A stretch of DNA of 64,000 nucleotides, taken from contig JAFMOC010000090.1 of the NCBI GenBank assembly GCA_019802505.1, positions 5,001-69,000 of the forward strand, written 5' to 3'. Below are positions 46,739 through 58,407 of the stretch, in pieces. The notes under the pieces are model-generated. The model did no database searches. It was given only the letters and a program-made list of their open reading frames with translations, and had not been told where the DNA came from. Position 1 is the first letter of the stretch, and each line of letters begins with the position of its first letter. Source of the stretch: Corydoras sp. C115. Its lineage: Eukaryota; Chordata; Actinopteri; Siluriformes; Callichthyidae. Made by a program: the position numbers and the translations under genes.

Positions 46739-47622
46739 GGAACGCTGCGGTAAAATGTGGCGTCTCAAAAGTTTTGGCACCCTTAGCTGAAGTGCTGATT
46801 TTTCACTCGGACACGGATAACACAAATCCCAATCTGGGTGGAGTTTCCATGTTCTCCGCGTGTCCGTGTGGGTTTCCTCCGGGTTCTCCGTTTTCCTCCC
46901 ACAGTCCAAAGACATGAAGAACGAAAGCAAAATGTGTCGTCTCAAAAGTTTTGGCACCCTTAGCGGAAGTGCTGATTTTTCACTCGGACACGGATAACAC
47001 AAATCCCAATCTGGGTGGAGTTTCCATGTTGTCCCCATGGGTTTCCTCCAGGTTATCCGTTTTCCTCCCACAGTCCAAAAACATGAAGAACGGAAGCAAA
47101 ATGTGTCGTCTCAAAAGTTTTGGCACCCTTAGCAGAAATGCAGCTTTTTCACTCGGACACAGAGTTCGAATTTCAATCTGGGTGGAGTTTCCATGTTCTC
47201 CCCGTGTCTGCGTGGGTTTCCTCCGGGTTCTCCGTTTTCCTCCCACAGTCCAAAAACATGAAGAACGGAAGCAAAATGTGTCGTCTCAAAAGTTTTGGCA
47301 CCCTAAGCTGAAGTGCTGATTTTTCACTCGGACACAGATAACACAAATCCCAATCTGGGTGGAGTTTCCATGTTCTCCCCATGTCCCCATGGGTTTCCTC
47401 CGGGTTCTCCGGTTTCCACACAGTCCAAAAACATGGATCAAGTCAATTGAATTCTCCAAATTGCCCCATATAGAGTGTGTCTGTGTGAGTGAGTGTGTGC
47501 CCAGCGATAGATTGGCGCCCTGTCCTGGGTGTATCTGCCCAGCGCCCCAAACGTTCTCCCCTAGATGGACATGGGGAACCCCACCGTGACCCTAATATAT
47601 GATAAAGCAGAAGATAATGGAT
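46739..47622 (+). repeat. tandem array of a SINE-chimeric unit, ending in a SINE 3' half
   Basis: The unit joins a foreign segment (GTCTCAAAAGTTTTGGCACC to GGATAACACAAATCCC) to the middle SINE body (GGAGTTTCCATGTTCTCC to CAGTCCAAAAACATGAAG). Unit starts are near 46762, 46939, 47108 and 47283, with spacings of 177, 169 and 175 bp. The last unit continues into the remaining SINE body and tail (to about 47622). Confidence 0.9.
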
Positions 47623-48278
47623 GACTTTGAACACTTTTTGAGAATCATGATACCATCACAATACCGCCTCTCTCCTTTATTAAACCTCTAAACATTCAGG
47701 AAAGGTATCAGTTATTTTCTCTGCTTCCAACACCATCACTCTTCTCTCGCAGACTGACGTAGGTGTCACTCCGTCCTGCTGTGCAGGAAATGGACCCCAA
47801 ACTGGGACAACAGATAATCATCCCACTCTATAGTGCAGAATTTCCAAACAGACTTATGACTAATGACCATCATGGTGTCTGCGGAGGAAAAAAAGAGGAG
47901 GCGAGAAAGTGACTCCCACTGAGGCTTTCTGGCTCTCATCGGTAATATACCCCATGAGGATACAGTATAAAGAAACCTGCTCCTCCTTCAGCCGCTAGAC
48001 AGTTGTCCATTAATAGTTTATGATCTGCCCTTTAGAGGAAATGTTAAGATTTCACTTGAGAAGGGTAACATTGTTTAGTTTCAAGAGAGAATATATCTTC
48101 AGGGAGTTTGATGACTATAAAGCCAAGCAAAAAAAAAAAAAAAAAAAGAAGTTCTCCATCTTTCTTCTTCTGTGGCCTCTCAACCCCGATGGGAATGAAT
48201 GACAGCATTAGAACATCTTTGAAGTCCACGATTGGATCCTTATTATTTTCGTTTATCATAATATATATTAAGCATTTC
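47623..48278. other. single-copy sequence with poly-A
   Basis: A run of about 18 A is at 48130-48147. The rest is unique. Confidence 0.45.
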
Positions 48279-48614
48279 GGCGTCACGGTGGCTTAGTGGT
48301 CAGCACGTTCTCCTCTCAGCACTAGGGATTCCCGGTTCGAATCCCCATCTGGGTGGAGTTTCCATGTTCTCCCCGTGTCCGCGTTGGTTTCCTCCGGGTT
48401 CTCCGGTTTCCTCCCACAGTCCAAAAACATGGATCAAGTCAATTGAGTTCTCCAAATTGCCCCATATAGAGTGTGTCTGTGTGAGTGAGTGTGTGTCCAG
48501 CGATAGATTGACGTCCTGTCCTGGGTGTATCTGCCCAGCGCCCGAAACGCTCTCCCCTGGATGGGCATATGGAACCTAGTATCGGATAAAGTGGAAGATA
48601 ATGGATGGATGGAT
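48279..48614 (+). mobile_element. tRNA-derived SINE, full length
   Basis: Head, body and (GGAT)n tail are intact, with a short loss near CATATGGAACCTAG. Confidence 0.9.
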
Positions 48615-49109
48615 CTATTAATTATTTGTGGGTATCTTTTTCTTGCTCTGTGTACAACACAGTGTGTGGTCGATGTCTGATTCTCCTCTTTATGGAGCGC
48701 TACACATTTTTACTAAAAGACATCTAGACAGCAGGCAGGACACTTTGTCTTCGACGGCATGCTGCTGGAACTCTGCAGAATAAGGCCTGACGTTGTCCTG
48801 TTAAAATAGACATGAAGTTCTGGGGGAAGCGATGTCGTCTTGACAGCAGCATACAGTATGTCCCTTTAGAATACCGATGTCTCTGCATCGAATTACCTTC
48901 ACATGTGGAACACACAGGCTGTGCGTGGGTGTGTGTGTGTGTGTGTGTATATAAAATGCCATTATTTATCTCACAATGAGGAAATTTAATTTTTTTTTTC
49001 CTGGTTTATACAGATAATGATAGCAACATAAAATGTGTAAATAATAATAATAATAATAAATAAATAAATAAATAAAATAAAAATAATAAAATAAAATAAA
49101 ATAAAATAA
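48615..49109. other. unique sequence with GT and AT-rich simple repeats
   Basis: (GT)n lies at about 48930-48949 and (AAT)n/(AAAT)n at 49040-49109. Confidence 0.5.
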
Positions 49110-49382
49110 AGGGCGTATGGTGGCTTAGTGGTTAGCATGTTCTCCTCTCCCATCTGGGTGGAGTGTCCATGTTCTCCCCGTGTCCGCGTGGGTTTCCTCC
49201 GGGTTCTCCGCTTTCCTCCCACAGTCCAAAAACATGGATCAAGTCAACTGAATTCTCCAAATTGCCCCATATAGAGTGTGTTTGTGTGAGTGAGTGTGTG
49301 CCCGGTGATAGATTGGCGCCCTGTCCTGGGTGCCCCCCCCCCCCTTATATAGGATAAAGCGGAAGATAATGGATGGATGGAT
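49110..49382 (+). mobile_element. SINE with deletions
   Basis: The head joins directly to CATCTGGGTGGAG (B box lost). The 3' body is shortened after CCTGTCCTGGGTG, then C13. Confidence 0.84.
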
Positions 49383-49392
49383 ATCTACCTAG

Positions 49393-49694
49393 GGGCAGCA
49401 CGGTGGCTTGGTCTTTAGCATGTTCTCCTCTCAGTGCTAGGGATTCCTGGTTCAATCCCAATATGAAGTTTCCGTGTTCTCCCCGTGTCCGTGTGGGTTT
49501 CCTCCGGGTTCTCCGGTTTCCTCCCACAGTCCAAAAACATGGATCAAGGTCAATTGAATTCTCCAATTTGCGCCATATAGAGTGTGTCTGTGTGAGTGAA
49601 TGTGTGCCCAGTGCCTGAAATGTTCTCCCGTGGATGGGCATGGGGAACCCCCCCCCGCGACCCTAGTAGAGGATAAAGGGGAAGATAATGGATA
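49393..49694 (+). mobile_element. SINE with internal deletion, 140 bp before the macrod2 exon
   Basis: The order is complete except for a loss between GTGTGCCCA and GTGCCTGAAA. It lies just upstream of the coding exon, close to where a branch point would be. Confidence 0.85.
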
Positions 49695-49835
49695 TCTGGA
49701 TTGATATCTATCTGTGATCTGTGTAAATCAGGATGGCCCTCTACATACTTTTGGCTTTATTGTGACCAGATGTAGATGTGTGTGAACGATGACTTTCTTT
49801 TATTCATGTATTTTTTTTTTCTCTCCCTCTGGCAG

Positions 49836-49917
49836 ATTGACCGCATCATATTCTGTGTCTTTCTGGAAAACGACTATGGAATTTACAAGAGGAAAATGTC
49901 TGAAGTCTTCTCTCCAG
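49836..49917 (+). CDS. macrod2: macrod2 internal exon: C-terminal end of the macro domain
   Basis: The 82-nt exon reads from phase 0 as 27 codons plus one base. It begins IDRIIFCVFLEND and continues YGIYKRKMSEVFSP. This matches the last beta strand and final helix of the MACROD2 macro domain, known in mammals as VDRIIFCVFLE then YKKKM.EFF. A polypyrimidine tract and CTGGCAG acceptor precede it, and the donor CAG|GTACTG follows it. MACROD2 removes mono-ADP-ribose from acidic residues of proteins and also hydrolyses O-acetyl-ADP-ribose. This exon completes the fold but holds no catalytic loop. The paralogue MACROD1 ends just after this helix and has a different end, so MACROD2 is the better call. 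The exon ends in phase 1, which fits the exon at 58408. Confidence 0.88.
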
Positions 49918-50207
49918 GTACTGAAGCTGCATTCCTGATGCTCAGTTTAACTTCTTTGCTGTGTTACATTTTTTATTGAATCCAGTTCTATGCTCTTTAA
50001 AGAGGAGGAACTAACGGAGCTTTAAACACGCATACGGTACTCGCCGCACATATCTGCTGGATTTTATTCATACCTCATACCCATCGAGCAGTAGAAAGAA
50101 ACATAAGTCAGGGCTGGACTCGAGCAGAGAGTGTGAGCTCTTAATATGTTAGTATGGAGAGTTGGCTTTGCTAAAATAAATTTAAATTAGTAATTATGTG
50201 CATGACG

Positions 50208-50312
50208 TGTTGGCTTAGTGGTTAGCAGGTTCTCCTTTCAGTACTGGGGATTCCCGGTTCGAATCCCCATCTGGGTGGAGTTTCCATGTAGATTATGGAT
50301 GGATGGGTACAT
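50208..50312 (+). mobile_element. SINE with large internal deletion
   Basis: The head and first body block join directly to the tail (TTTCCATGTAGATTATGG). Confidence 0.8.
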
Positions 50313-52519
50313 GCAAGCCCTTTGGACTTGTATCTAGAATTTAATTTGAAATTATTTATTCTATTTTTATAAGTTTGAGGCATGTTGCATTTATAAAATT
50401 ACGCTATACATAAATAACCCCCTGTCGTTAGACCTTCTAGAGTATCCTGATATGGGAACTTGTATGGTGTTGGTCGCTAAACTGTTTTGTGATTGGGTTA
50501 CTTTAATAATAGCTACTGACCCCAGAAGACCAGGACGCCCAACAAGTTCCTCGGTTTTGAAGATGTTCTGACCCAGTTGTTTAACCTTGTCCTTGTACCG
50601 GTCCCAAACTCATTCACCTTCCTACACAGTTTAAAACAAACTTAATCAGAATATAAATTTTTAATGTAATTTAAAATATATATAATTCAGATCGGTCCCA
50701 TCATTGAGCCTTGTGGGATTCCCATTTCCTTAGTTTTGAAAACATGGCTTACTGAGTGCTTAAAAATTACACATAACAGGACTATTAGCGAATGAATATG
50801 TAACTTGAACTTTAACCTAAAAATCCACAGAAACACCTCGATACACATGCGGGCCATTTCCAAAATGAGCAAATGTAGCTGCTAATAATTCATCGGGCCC
50901 TTCCTCTCTGAAGTGAGCGTAGCCTGTAGTTTCCAGTGTATAGTTCACAGCAGTGGGAATGTTCTTCTATCATCACGTCCACTGATGTAAAACCTGGTAA
51001 AGACCTCCATTGGAACTCCATATGTATTTGATACAGTACCACACGTCGTCAGATCCTTCACAGGATTTAACGACTCTGCACGTCTGGATTCGATTCCGTG
51101 GATTCGGCCGTCTGAACTGGGCCGTCTGAACGTTGAGTGGTATATGATGGCGCCTAGATTCTCACAGGTGCAAACGCATTGGTCTTCCTTAGTCCTTTTT
51201 TTGCTTTTTACTTTGTCATTGTCTCCAAGGACGAAGCCCCCTCCTCCAGAGGCAGTGTCAGGAGGTTCCCCGAGGTCCTCTCCTATTTTATCCTCACTTA
51301 TGGAACTAAATCTGTAGAGGTTATATCTCTTACTGGAAGACCTTTCTTACCTCCCTTGGTGATAAACAGCCACATTATTTCAGTACCAAACGCTTTAACA
51401 GGCCTTTTCTGTCTTCGAGACGACGACATGTTGTGCCTCCATGATGAGGCTCTGTAGAGAGTATGAGCTCCTCAAACAGAGGTACCAGGAGGACTATATT
51501 ATTCACTCCTATATCTCCAGTGTGTACTCTCTCTTTTCTCCTCTCACACTCTCACTCTCTTTCTGTCCACCCCCGAGGCCCTGCTGAAGGATGGTAGTCA
51601 CTGGAGAGTCTCTGATTATACCGGGCCACCTCCTGCACACTATGCCCGTCGCTTTGCGTTAGCTCTGGGGGATGAGCCGGCATGTCCGCTGCTCTCTCCA
51701 TAATCACTCCCCATGAATACAACCCCGCTATCTACTAGGAACACATCTTCAGACATAAATAGGCTCATGCACTATATAAAAAAAATTGTGTAGCCAAGTA
51801 TAGCCATAACAAAAAGTTCTAACAGACTAAATTAAGCCGCCTGCTTTATGTAAACATAGACAATGGGAAAGAGCTAGTTTAGGAAAGGTCTTCCTGAGCC
51901 CATTTCCAAAGCCATTGTACAAAGCATTATGCAAATGACATTAAATGGGGGTGAGGTGACATAGCTAGTAGCATTGTTATTAAAATGGCAGGTGGTCGAG
52001 GTGAAAGTGTGGGGAGATTAAAATTTTGTAGAGCTTATTACAGGTAAATGGCAGAGAGGCAGCAATGGGGTCGCTGATGTTAATTGTGACCCCAGAGTGA
52101 TTAATGAGATCGGGCTGCACTATGAAGACATATTAAAACCATGTTTAGTGTCTAAGTTCCTGCTCTGTCTTCAGGTCCTCCATCTGTATTGTTCGTATTG
52201 GAAAACTAATAGTCTTGGCGCCATTAACCCAGCAGACCTCATAATCCAGAGCTAATGGGAATAATGGTCTCAATTAAAACTTTTTCATTATTTATATAGT
52301 TCTGAATCAAATACCTTTGCATCGTATTACCTTGCTTCATTATTAAGTTTCAGCTGTAACAAGTCTGAGGGTATAAACTCATCAGCCACTTTATAAGGTA
52401 CCCATTCTCTGTCTATTTAAATAGTACCACCATCCATCGTAGTGCAATTACAATGGAATTGTATGCCATTTGGCTTTAGCTACACCCTCATTACTATCTT
52501 ACCCCCTTTCGCCTTTTGC
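50313..52519. other. longest repeat-poor stretch (2.2 kb)
   Basis: No SINE or A/T-element is present. A 92-codon frame at 51179-51457 lies between GCATTGG and a stop but has no recognisable domain and no supported splice signals. The 51980-52380 part is AT-rich with ATTAA words. Confidence 0.42.
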
Positions 52520-52748
52520 CTAGCCTTTCGCCTAGGCGGTTTAAATAGCAACACTGCTTGTGAATATATCGCCCCCGATGGGCGTGGCCATCTCGAAATG
52601 TTACATGACACGAAAACCACAGGTGCACCATCAGACTTTGGGCTCTGAACCAATCAGGTGCGTGCCCAACGCCACTTGAACATCTCGAAATATTACATGA
52701 CATGAAAACCACAGGTGCACCGTCAGACTTTGGGCTCTGAACCAATCA
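52520..52748 (-). repeat. GTTGCTATTTAAAC repeat, copy D, with tandem duplication
   Basis: This is the inverse orientation of copies A-C (GGTTTAAATAGCAACACTGC, GATGGGCGTGGCCATCTCG). The terminal part (ACCACAGGTGCACC, CAGACTTTGGGCTCTGAACC) occurs twice about 110 bp apart. Confidence 0.7.
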
Positions 52749-53049
52749 GGGGGGGGTTCCCATGCCCATCCTGGGGAGAACATTTCCCAGGGGAGAACAC
52801 ACCCAGGACAGGACGCCAATCTATCGCTGGACACACACTCACTCACACATACACACTCTATATGGGGCAATTTGTAGAACTCAATTGACTTGATCCATGT
52901 TTTTGGACTGTGGGAGGAAACCGCAGAACCCAGAGGAAATCCACGCGGACACGGGGAGGACATAAAAACTCCACCCAGATGGGTATTCGAACCGAGAATC
53001 CCTAGTGCTGAGAGGCGAGCGTGCTAACCACTAAGCCACTGTGCCGCCA
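52749..53049 (-). mobile_element. SINE lacking its tail
   Basis: It starts in the body at GGGGTTCCCATGCCCATCC and continues to the head complement AAGCCACTGTGCCGCC. Confidence 0.85.
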
Positions 53050-53939
53050 GCACAACCACCATCATGTTCCTGCAAATCCACCACCCAAATGACACCTTCT
53101 GTGGGTTGGGTCTGTAAAGGTCCTGAACAGAGTAACCAATGAGTTACAGTCTTTAAATACATTTGTTAAAATCAAGTTGATGTACTGAACAAAGTGGCCT
53201 CGGATTGTAGACACGTCTAATCCCTACCCACGGCTGCCGAAAGCACGGCGTTCGTAAGTCTCAGCTCATTTGTACAGACCTGTTATAATCTGTCATTTAT
53301 TTTAGTCAGGTATTTTTTTCATGTGCTTTGACAGATCTGTCACTTTCACTCATCTACTCTGTGTTTTTTTCATGCTGAAGATTGATTCCGGTGTCATTTT
53401 CTGAAAACTCTTTTCTTTTTCGCAAGGTTTTCTTTTTTTTTTTTTCTTCCTATAATTTAGTGGTCGCCAACTTCCATGAGTCAGCATTTCCACTCAGCCC
53501 TAAATTACACGTTCGACTGTGATATTATATCCAAATGTCATTTAAGTAGCTCTAACTGCGTTCACCCTGGCATCAATGACACGTGCCAAAGTGCCCGGAA
53601 GTCCCTCATTTCCAATGTTGGCTGGCCGACGCTGAGCCGAGTGGTGCGTCGAGTTGGCTGCCGATATAATCGCTGCAATCTGGCGAACAAAAAAAAAAAA
53701 CGAGCAAAGTTCAACTTCATGCAAATGAGCTTAACTCTGAAACACTTTCTTGACCTGAAGTTCTAATATTAACACAAATTCAAGCGGTGGAGTTCTTTTA
53801 TCTGTAATTTGTGCAGACTATGGTAGAACTGTGGCGTTTTGTTTTTTTTTAATAGGACCTTACAGTCTTTTCTAAAGCAAAAAAGAGTTTTACTTTTTGG
53901 ATTGTGTTGAATCATAAAACTCATTGTGCTGTGAGGTTT
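53050..53939. other. mostly unique; MITE fragment then CNE-like
   Basis: 53080-53110 (AATCCACCACCCAAATGACA) is a MITE fragment. 53440-53780 is unique with evenly mixed composition. Poly-T and poly-A runs are also present. Confidence 0.42.
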
Positions 53940-54246
53940 ATCCATCCATTATCTTCGGCTTTATCCTCTATTAGGGTCGCGGGGGAGTTCCCCATGCCCA
54001 TCCAGGGGACAGGGCACCAATCTATCGCTGGACACGCACTCACTCACACAGACACACTCTATATGGAACAATTTGGAGAATTCAATTGACCTGATCCATG
54101 TTTTTGGACTGTGGGAGGAAACCGGAGAACCCGGAGGAAACCCATGCGGACACGGAGAACATGGAAACTCCACCCAGATTGGGATTCAAACTGGGAATCC
54201 CTAGCACTGAGAGGAGAACATGCAAACCACTAAGCCACCGTGCCGC
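53940..54246 (-). mobile_element. SINE with short internal deletion
   Basis: Tail to head is in order. The CGTTTCGGGCGCTGGGCAG part is lost. Confidence 0.87.
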
Positions 54247-54752
54247 TAAATGTATTATGACAACTGGATTCATAGAAAGTGTTAGCTGTGTATCGTTATT
54301 CTTCAAATAACTTTTAGATTTCTAAAGATAGGGACTTGGGGAGCCAACAGATTGGTATTATTATTATTGACTTTTTAATATAACCTGTCTGTGCAATAAC
54401 CCGAGCTTTATCTATTAAGAGGACGAAGAGGTAAAATGTAGGATCCTCTAAAAGTCATTGTAGCCTCCTGTCAGAGGAGGGAAGTCCTGAGGTAATTCAT
54501 CAGCTGTAAAATTGTAAATGAACCCTAATAGGACTTAATTGGGAAGGGTGTGGGTGTGCTTTACTGCACATGGTCTATAAATTAGGTCTAGCCTTTCACT
54601 CAGGATATGTTGGTCAATTAGCCAGATCAATGCCGCCATTGTCCGTCCTTGCACTTTTGTTTCTCTTTCAAACGCTGTTTTATTTTAACAGGGTTTTTCC
54701 CACTTTACCACGAACACCCCTTTATTACTAGCCTTTCCCACCAGTGTTTGTG
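54247..54752. other. unique sequence
   Basis: Nothing recognised. Confidence 0.4.
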
Positions 54753-54818
54753 CCTACGGTGGATTAGTGGTCAGCACGTTCGCCTCTCAGCACTAGGGCT
54801 TCCCGGTTCGAATCCCCC
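54753..54818 (+). mobile_element. SINE head only
   Basis: TACGGTGGATTAGTGGTCAG to CCCGGTTCGAATCCCC shows both Pol III boxes. It stops at an A/T-element fragment. Confidence 0.8.
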
Positions 54819-54827
54819 GAACAAAGG

Positions 54828-55264
54828 CTTATGACAAGTATTATAAAGCATTATGAATACTTCATAAAGCTTTAGAAATGTGTTAATAATGCAAAAAAGT
54901 TTTATAATAAATAGTATTATTTTTATCAAGGCGGCTTAGTGGTTAGCATGGTCTCCTCTCAGCGGTAGGGATTCCTGGTTCGAATCCCAATCCGGGTGGA
55001 GTTTCCATGTTCTCCCCGTGTCCTCGTGGGTTTCCTCCGGGTTCTCCGGTTTGCTCCCACAGTCCAAAAACATGGATCATGTCAATTGAATTCTCCAAAT
55101 TGTCCCATATAGAGTGTGTATGTGTGAGTGTGTGCCCAGCGATAGATTGGCGCCCTTTCCTGGGTGTGTCTGCCCAGAGCCCGAGACATTCTTCCCTGGA
55201 TGGGCATGGGGAACCCCCCCGCGACCCTAATAGAGGATAAAGCGGGAGATAATGGAAAGATGGA
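54828..55264 (+). mobile_element. A/T-element end joined to a full SINE
   Basis: 54828-54895 is the right part of an A/T-rich element, followed by TTATAATAAATAGTATTAT and a SINE (54931-55264). The same join occurs at 60120-60517. Confidence 0.85.
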
Positions 55265-56691
55265 TATTTGTGCCGAAGTAAAACTAGCATTTGTAAAGCC
55301 AGCTGTTAGCAGGCGTGTACATGCCGTCTCGTGTTTGACGACAGGACGGAGCCGGTTGCCAAACGGATCGGAAATGGAGGCTGAGAACGTCTCGTTCTCA
55401 CTCTACTCCCTGTAGAAACACCGTGTGAGTCAGAAAAACATCACAAGCCCGGGGTTTAGGGAGTGTGCCGCCTGTCCCAGCATGGGGGCTTTGGACAGGA
55501 GTGGCTGAGAATAAACAGTCTGTAATAAAATGTAATTGAAGGATGACCATTAGTTTTAATCACATTCTGAACAATGGTCGTTACCAACTAACGTTTAAGA
55601 GGAACAGAACAGTCCAGCCGAGAGGTTTTACCGGGAAAGGTTTATTGTTTTCGTTCCCACAGCCAACAGATGACATAGAAATCAATAAACCTGGACTTTA
55701 TTGTCAATCCATTTGTAACTATTTTCCTTTTGTTGTTAAATGCTGTCCGTCTCCATGAAAACACGAGCTGTTTACTGCAGTTTTTTTTTTGTTTTTTTTT
55801 TGTACGTTTGGATCAATCGTGTACTTTGCTTGCAACATCTTGAAAGAGTTTTAGGAAATATAACCCTTTTCCAAAACTTTAAACTCAACTTTATATATCA
55901 TGTTTTGTTGCTTGGCTTTATTTCTATAAATGTGGAAATCTTGGTTACCCTTTAAACCTATTGATCCAGTGTTTATAATGCATTATAATGCATTTCATCC
56001 CATTTTGTCATGTGGGGTGAGGTGAGTGTAAACTAAGTAACTTCTGCAGCCGTAAAGCAGTAACAGAGCTGTCTGTCTGACGAGTCGGAGGCCAGATTGT
56101 GGAGTCTTCACTCCCAGTGCAACGTTGACCCTTACGCAGTTCATTTTACCAACCGTAGACGTGGTCGGAGTCTGGAATAGAGTGCCACGGCTTATAATAA
56201 CACGACGCCATCGACACTGTGAGGATAAAGGAGGAAGCATGTTAAGAACGCTATGACCTTTTTTATACAGTCACGGGAATGCAGATATCAAAAATGAGAT
56301 GTGACTACACTGAAGGGAGAAAAAGAAACTTCATCCAGACACGACATCCTTTTTTTTTCCGGCATCAGACAAAAGGAGAAGGTTGTCTCCTTTAGCTGGA
56401 GGGAGCGTTATTGAAGACTGTCTCACTGGAACTCATAACTAGTTTCGTCAAAGCTTTAGTGTCAGCTAGAGGCTTTGTGTTTTTCTTTCGGTGTGTGTGT
56501 GTCTGTGTGTGTGTGTGTGTGTGCGTAGGTTTGTCGTAGCAGCCTGGCTATTGGCTTAATTAAGAGGCTGAGTGAGGTTTCCCATAAGTAATGTTATTTA
56601 AAGATATGAAAAACAATAGGTTTTGAATTTAACTTCATATTTTGGCACACAAACATAATTTCTTCAGATTATGATCTTGGCGTATTACATT
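55265..56691. other. single-copy sequence
   Basis: (GT)n lies at 56491-56523. A tiny A/T-element piece is at 55970-55992. Frames up to 83 codons without features. Confidence 0.42.
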
Positions 56692-57034
56692 CATCCATTA
56701 TCTTCCACTTTATCCTCTATTAGGGTCGCGGGGGGTTTCCCCATGTCCATCCAGGGGAGAATATTTTGGGCGCTGGGCAGATACACCCAGGACAGGACGC
56801 CTATCCATTGCTGGGCACACACTCACTCACACAGACACACTCTATATGGGGCAATTTGGAGAACTCAATTGACTTGATCCATGTTTTTGGACTGTGGGAG
56901 GAAACCGGAGAACCCGGAGGAAACCCACGCAGACACGGGGAGAACATGGAAACTCCACCCAGATGGGGATTAGAACCGGGAATCCCTAGTGCTGAGAGGC
57001 GAACATGCTAACCACTAAGCCAGCATGCCGCCCG
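56692..57034 (-). mobile_element. tRNA-derived SINE, full length
   Basis: The complete tail-to-head order is present. Confidence 0.9.
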
Positions 57035-57039
57035 GCCTA

Positions 57040-57362
57040 ATACACTGCCTGTAGAAAAAGGTTCCCATCTGGATGTACCTCTGATCTGGGATTGCTGCAG
57101 TTGGTCAGGTCTGGGTTCAGCAATCGCTACGTGATACAGCTGACCTGAATATGCTGAACCACCAGGTTCTTCCATCAATCAATCGTCAATGGATCTGTTC
57201 TGGTGCTGTTCTGATGACACAGACATGTTTCAAAATGACGATGGCAGGATTTATCGAGCTCAAATTGTGACCGAGTGGTTCAGGGAGCATGAGAAATCCA
57301 GACCTTAGCCCCAGAGGATCTTTGGGATGTGCTGGAGAAGACTTTGTGCAGTGGTCCTAATC
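57040..57362 (+). pseudogene. Tc1-like transposase relic
   Basis: The + strand reads FQNDDGRIYRAQIVTEWF then REHEKSRP, followed by a stop, and then in another phase a segment corresponding to the LWDVLEK region (ATCTTTGGGATGTGCTGGAG). Tc1/mariner transposases have an order of this kind: a second catalytic Asp followed by DLNPIE.LWDVLE. Stops and a deletion of about 35 bp before the third catalytic block leave it dead. The upstream part (GGTCAGGTCTGGGTTCAGC) also matches a widespread fish Tc1-type repeat as I remember it. Confidence 0.75.
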
Positions 57363-57364
57363 TC

Positions 57365-57540
57365 AGTCCTCATTACAAGTCAAGACAAGTAATTCAAGTC
57401 ATTTTTAGTCAAGTAATTTATTTATATAGTGATTTTTACAACAGTATATTGTCTCAAAGCAGCTTTACAGTGTTATAAGTCATTAAACATTAATACAAGT
57501 TCTTAGAGAAAAAATAACACTGGACGGAAATAAATGTTGA
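57365..57540. repeat. dispersed CAAAGCAGCTTTACAG repeat
   Basis: TTTATTTATATAGTG, TTGTCTCAAAGCAGC and TTTACAGTG follow the order of a repeat common in fish genomes. A second piece is near 40090. Confidence 0.5.
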
Positions 57541-57877
57541 GACATTGCATGTTGGGTGGCATGGTGGCTTAGTGGTTAACACGTTCTCCTCTTCCCAGTT
57601 CGAATCCCAATCTGGGTGGAGTCTCCATGTTCTCCCCGTGTCCGTGTGGGTTTCCTCTGGGTTCTCCAGTTTCCTCCCACAGTCCAAAAACATGGATCAA
57701 GGTCAATGGAGTTCTCCAAATTGCCCCATATAGAGTGTGTATGTGTGAGTGATTGTGCTCAGTGATGGATTGGCGCCCTGTCCTGGGTGTATCTGCACAG
57801 CACCCAAAATGTTCTCCCTTGGATGGGAATGGAGAACCTCCCCGTGACCCTAATAATGGATGAATGGACATTGCATG
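57541..57877 (+). mobile_element. SINE with perfect 11-bp target-site duplication
   Basis: The SINE is 57552-57866. GACATTGCATG lies at 57541-57551 and 57867-57877. Confidence 0.93.
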
Positions 57878-58407
57878 ACTTAATCGAAGCTAAATGCGGT
57901 CCAACCAAATATCAGATTGTGTGACCTTCTTGGCCAGGCAGTGTACACACAAAATTCCAAATGCAAATTTTGCAAAGGTTGACGTTGCACAGGGCTGGAA
58001 AACATGGCATGGCAGATATTTGCAGAAATACACACTTAAAGACCGTCTATATTAAATAATAGTGGATATTTTGGCTGTTGAATGTCTGAAAGTATTTATA
58101 ATGCATAATAACGTTTGCCATGAGCATCTGTGGATGCACATAAGTCCTTATTAAGTCCTTATAAATTAAAGACGGTCTATATTAAATAATGGTGGATATT
58201 TTGGCTGTTGAAGGTTTGAATGGCTTGTTCTGTAACAATGTAAATAATAAAAACTCCATAAAAGCTTATTAGATCCAAATGTTAGCAAGTTGTTTCTCTG
58301 TATTGTGAACTTTCCAAGAACATTAGGAAGTTTGGATCTGTATGTAGACCAATGGGTCAAACAGCACGGTTTATTTAATTCTGATCCACTTGTTTGCCTT
58401 TGTACAG
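57878..58407. other. unique sequence with a local 50-bp duplication
   Basis: CTATATTAAATAATAGTGG (about 58047) and CTATATTAAATAATGGTGG (about 58175) open two direct copies of about 50 bp. TTATAATGCATAATAACG between them is an A/T-element piece. Confidence 0.6.

Larger units (their letters stand above)
49918..58407 (+). other. macrod2: macrod2 intron between the two exons (8490 bp)
   Basis: This phase-1 intron starts GTACTG and ends TTTGTACAG. It holds seven SINE copies or pieces, one GTTGCTATTTAAAC-family repeat, a Tc1-like transposase relic and several kilobases of single-copy sequence. Confidence 0.75.

Noticed and set aside
49836..49917. Assignment to macrod1
   Set aside because: MACROD1 ends soon after this point with a different sequence, whereas here splicing continues into an acidic tail exon.
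51179..51457. 92-codon frame as an exon
   Set aside because: No acceptor or donor fits the frame, and it has no similarity that I recognise to MACROD2 or another family.
54753..54818. tRNA-like A and B boxes
   Set aside because: They belong to SINE heads. The flanking sequence cannot fold into a full tRNA cloverleaf with a proper acceptor stem.
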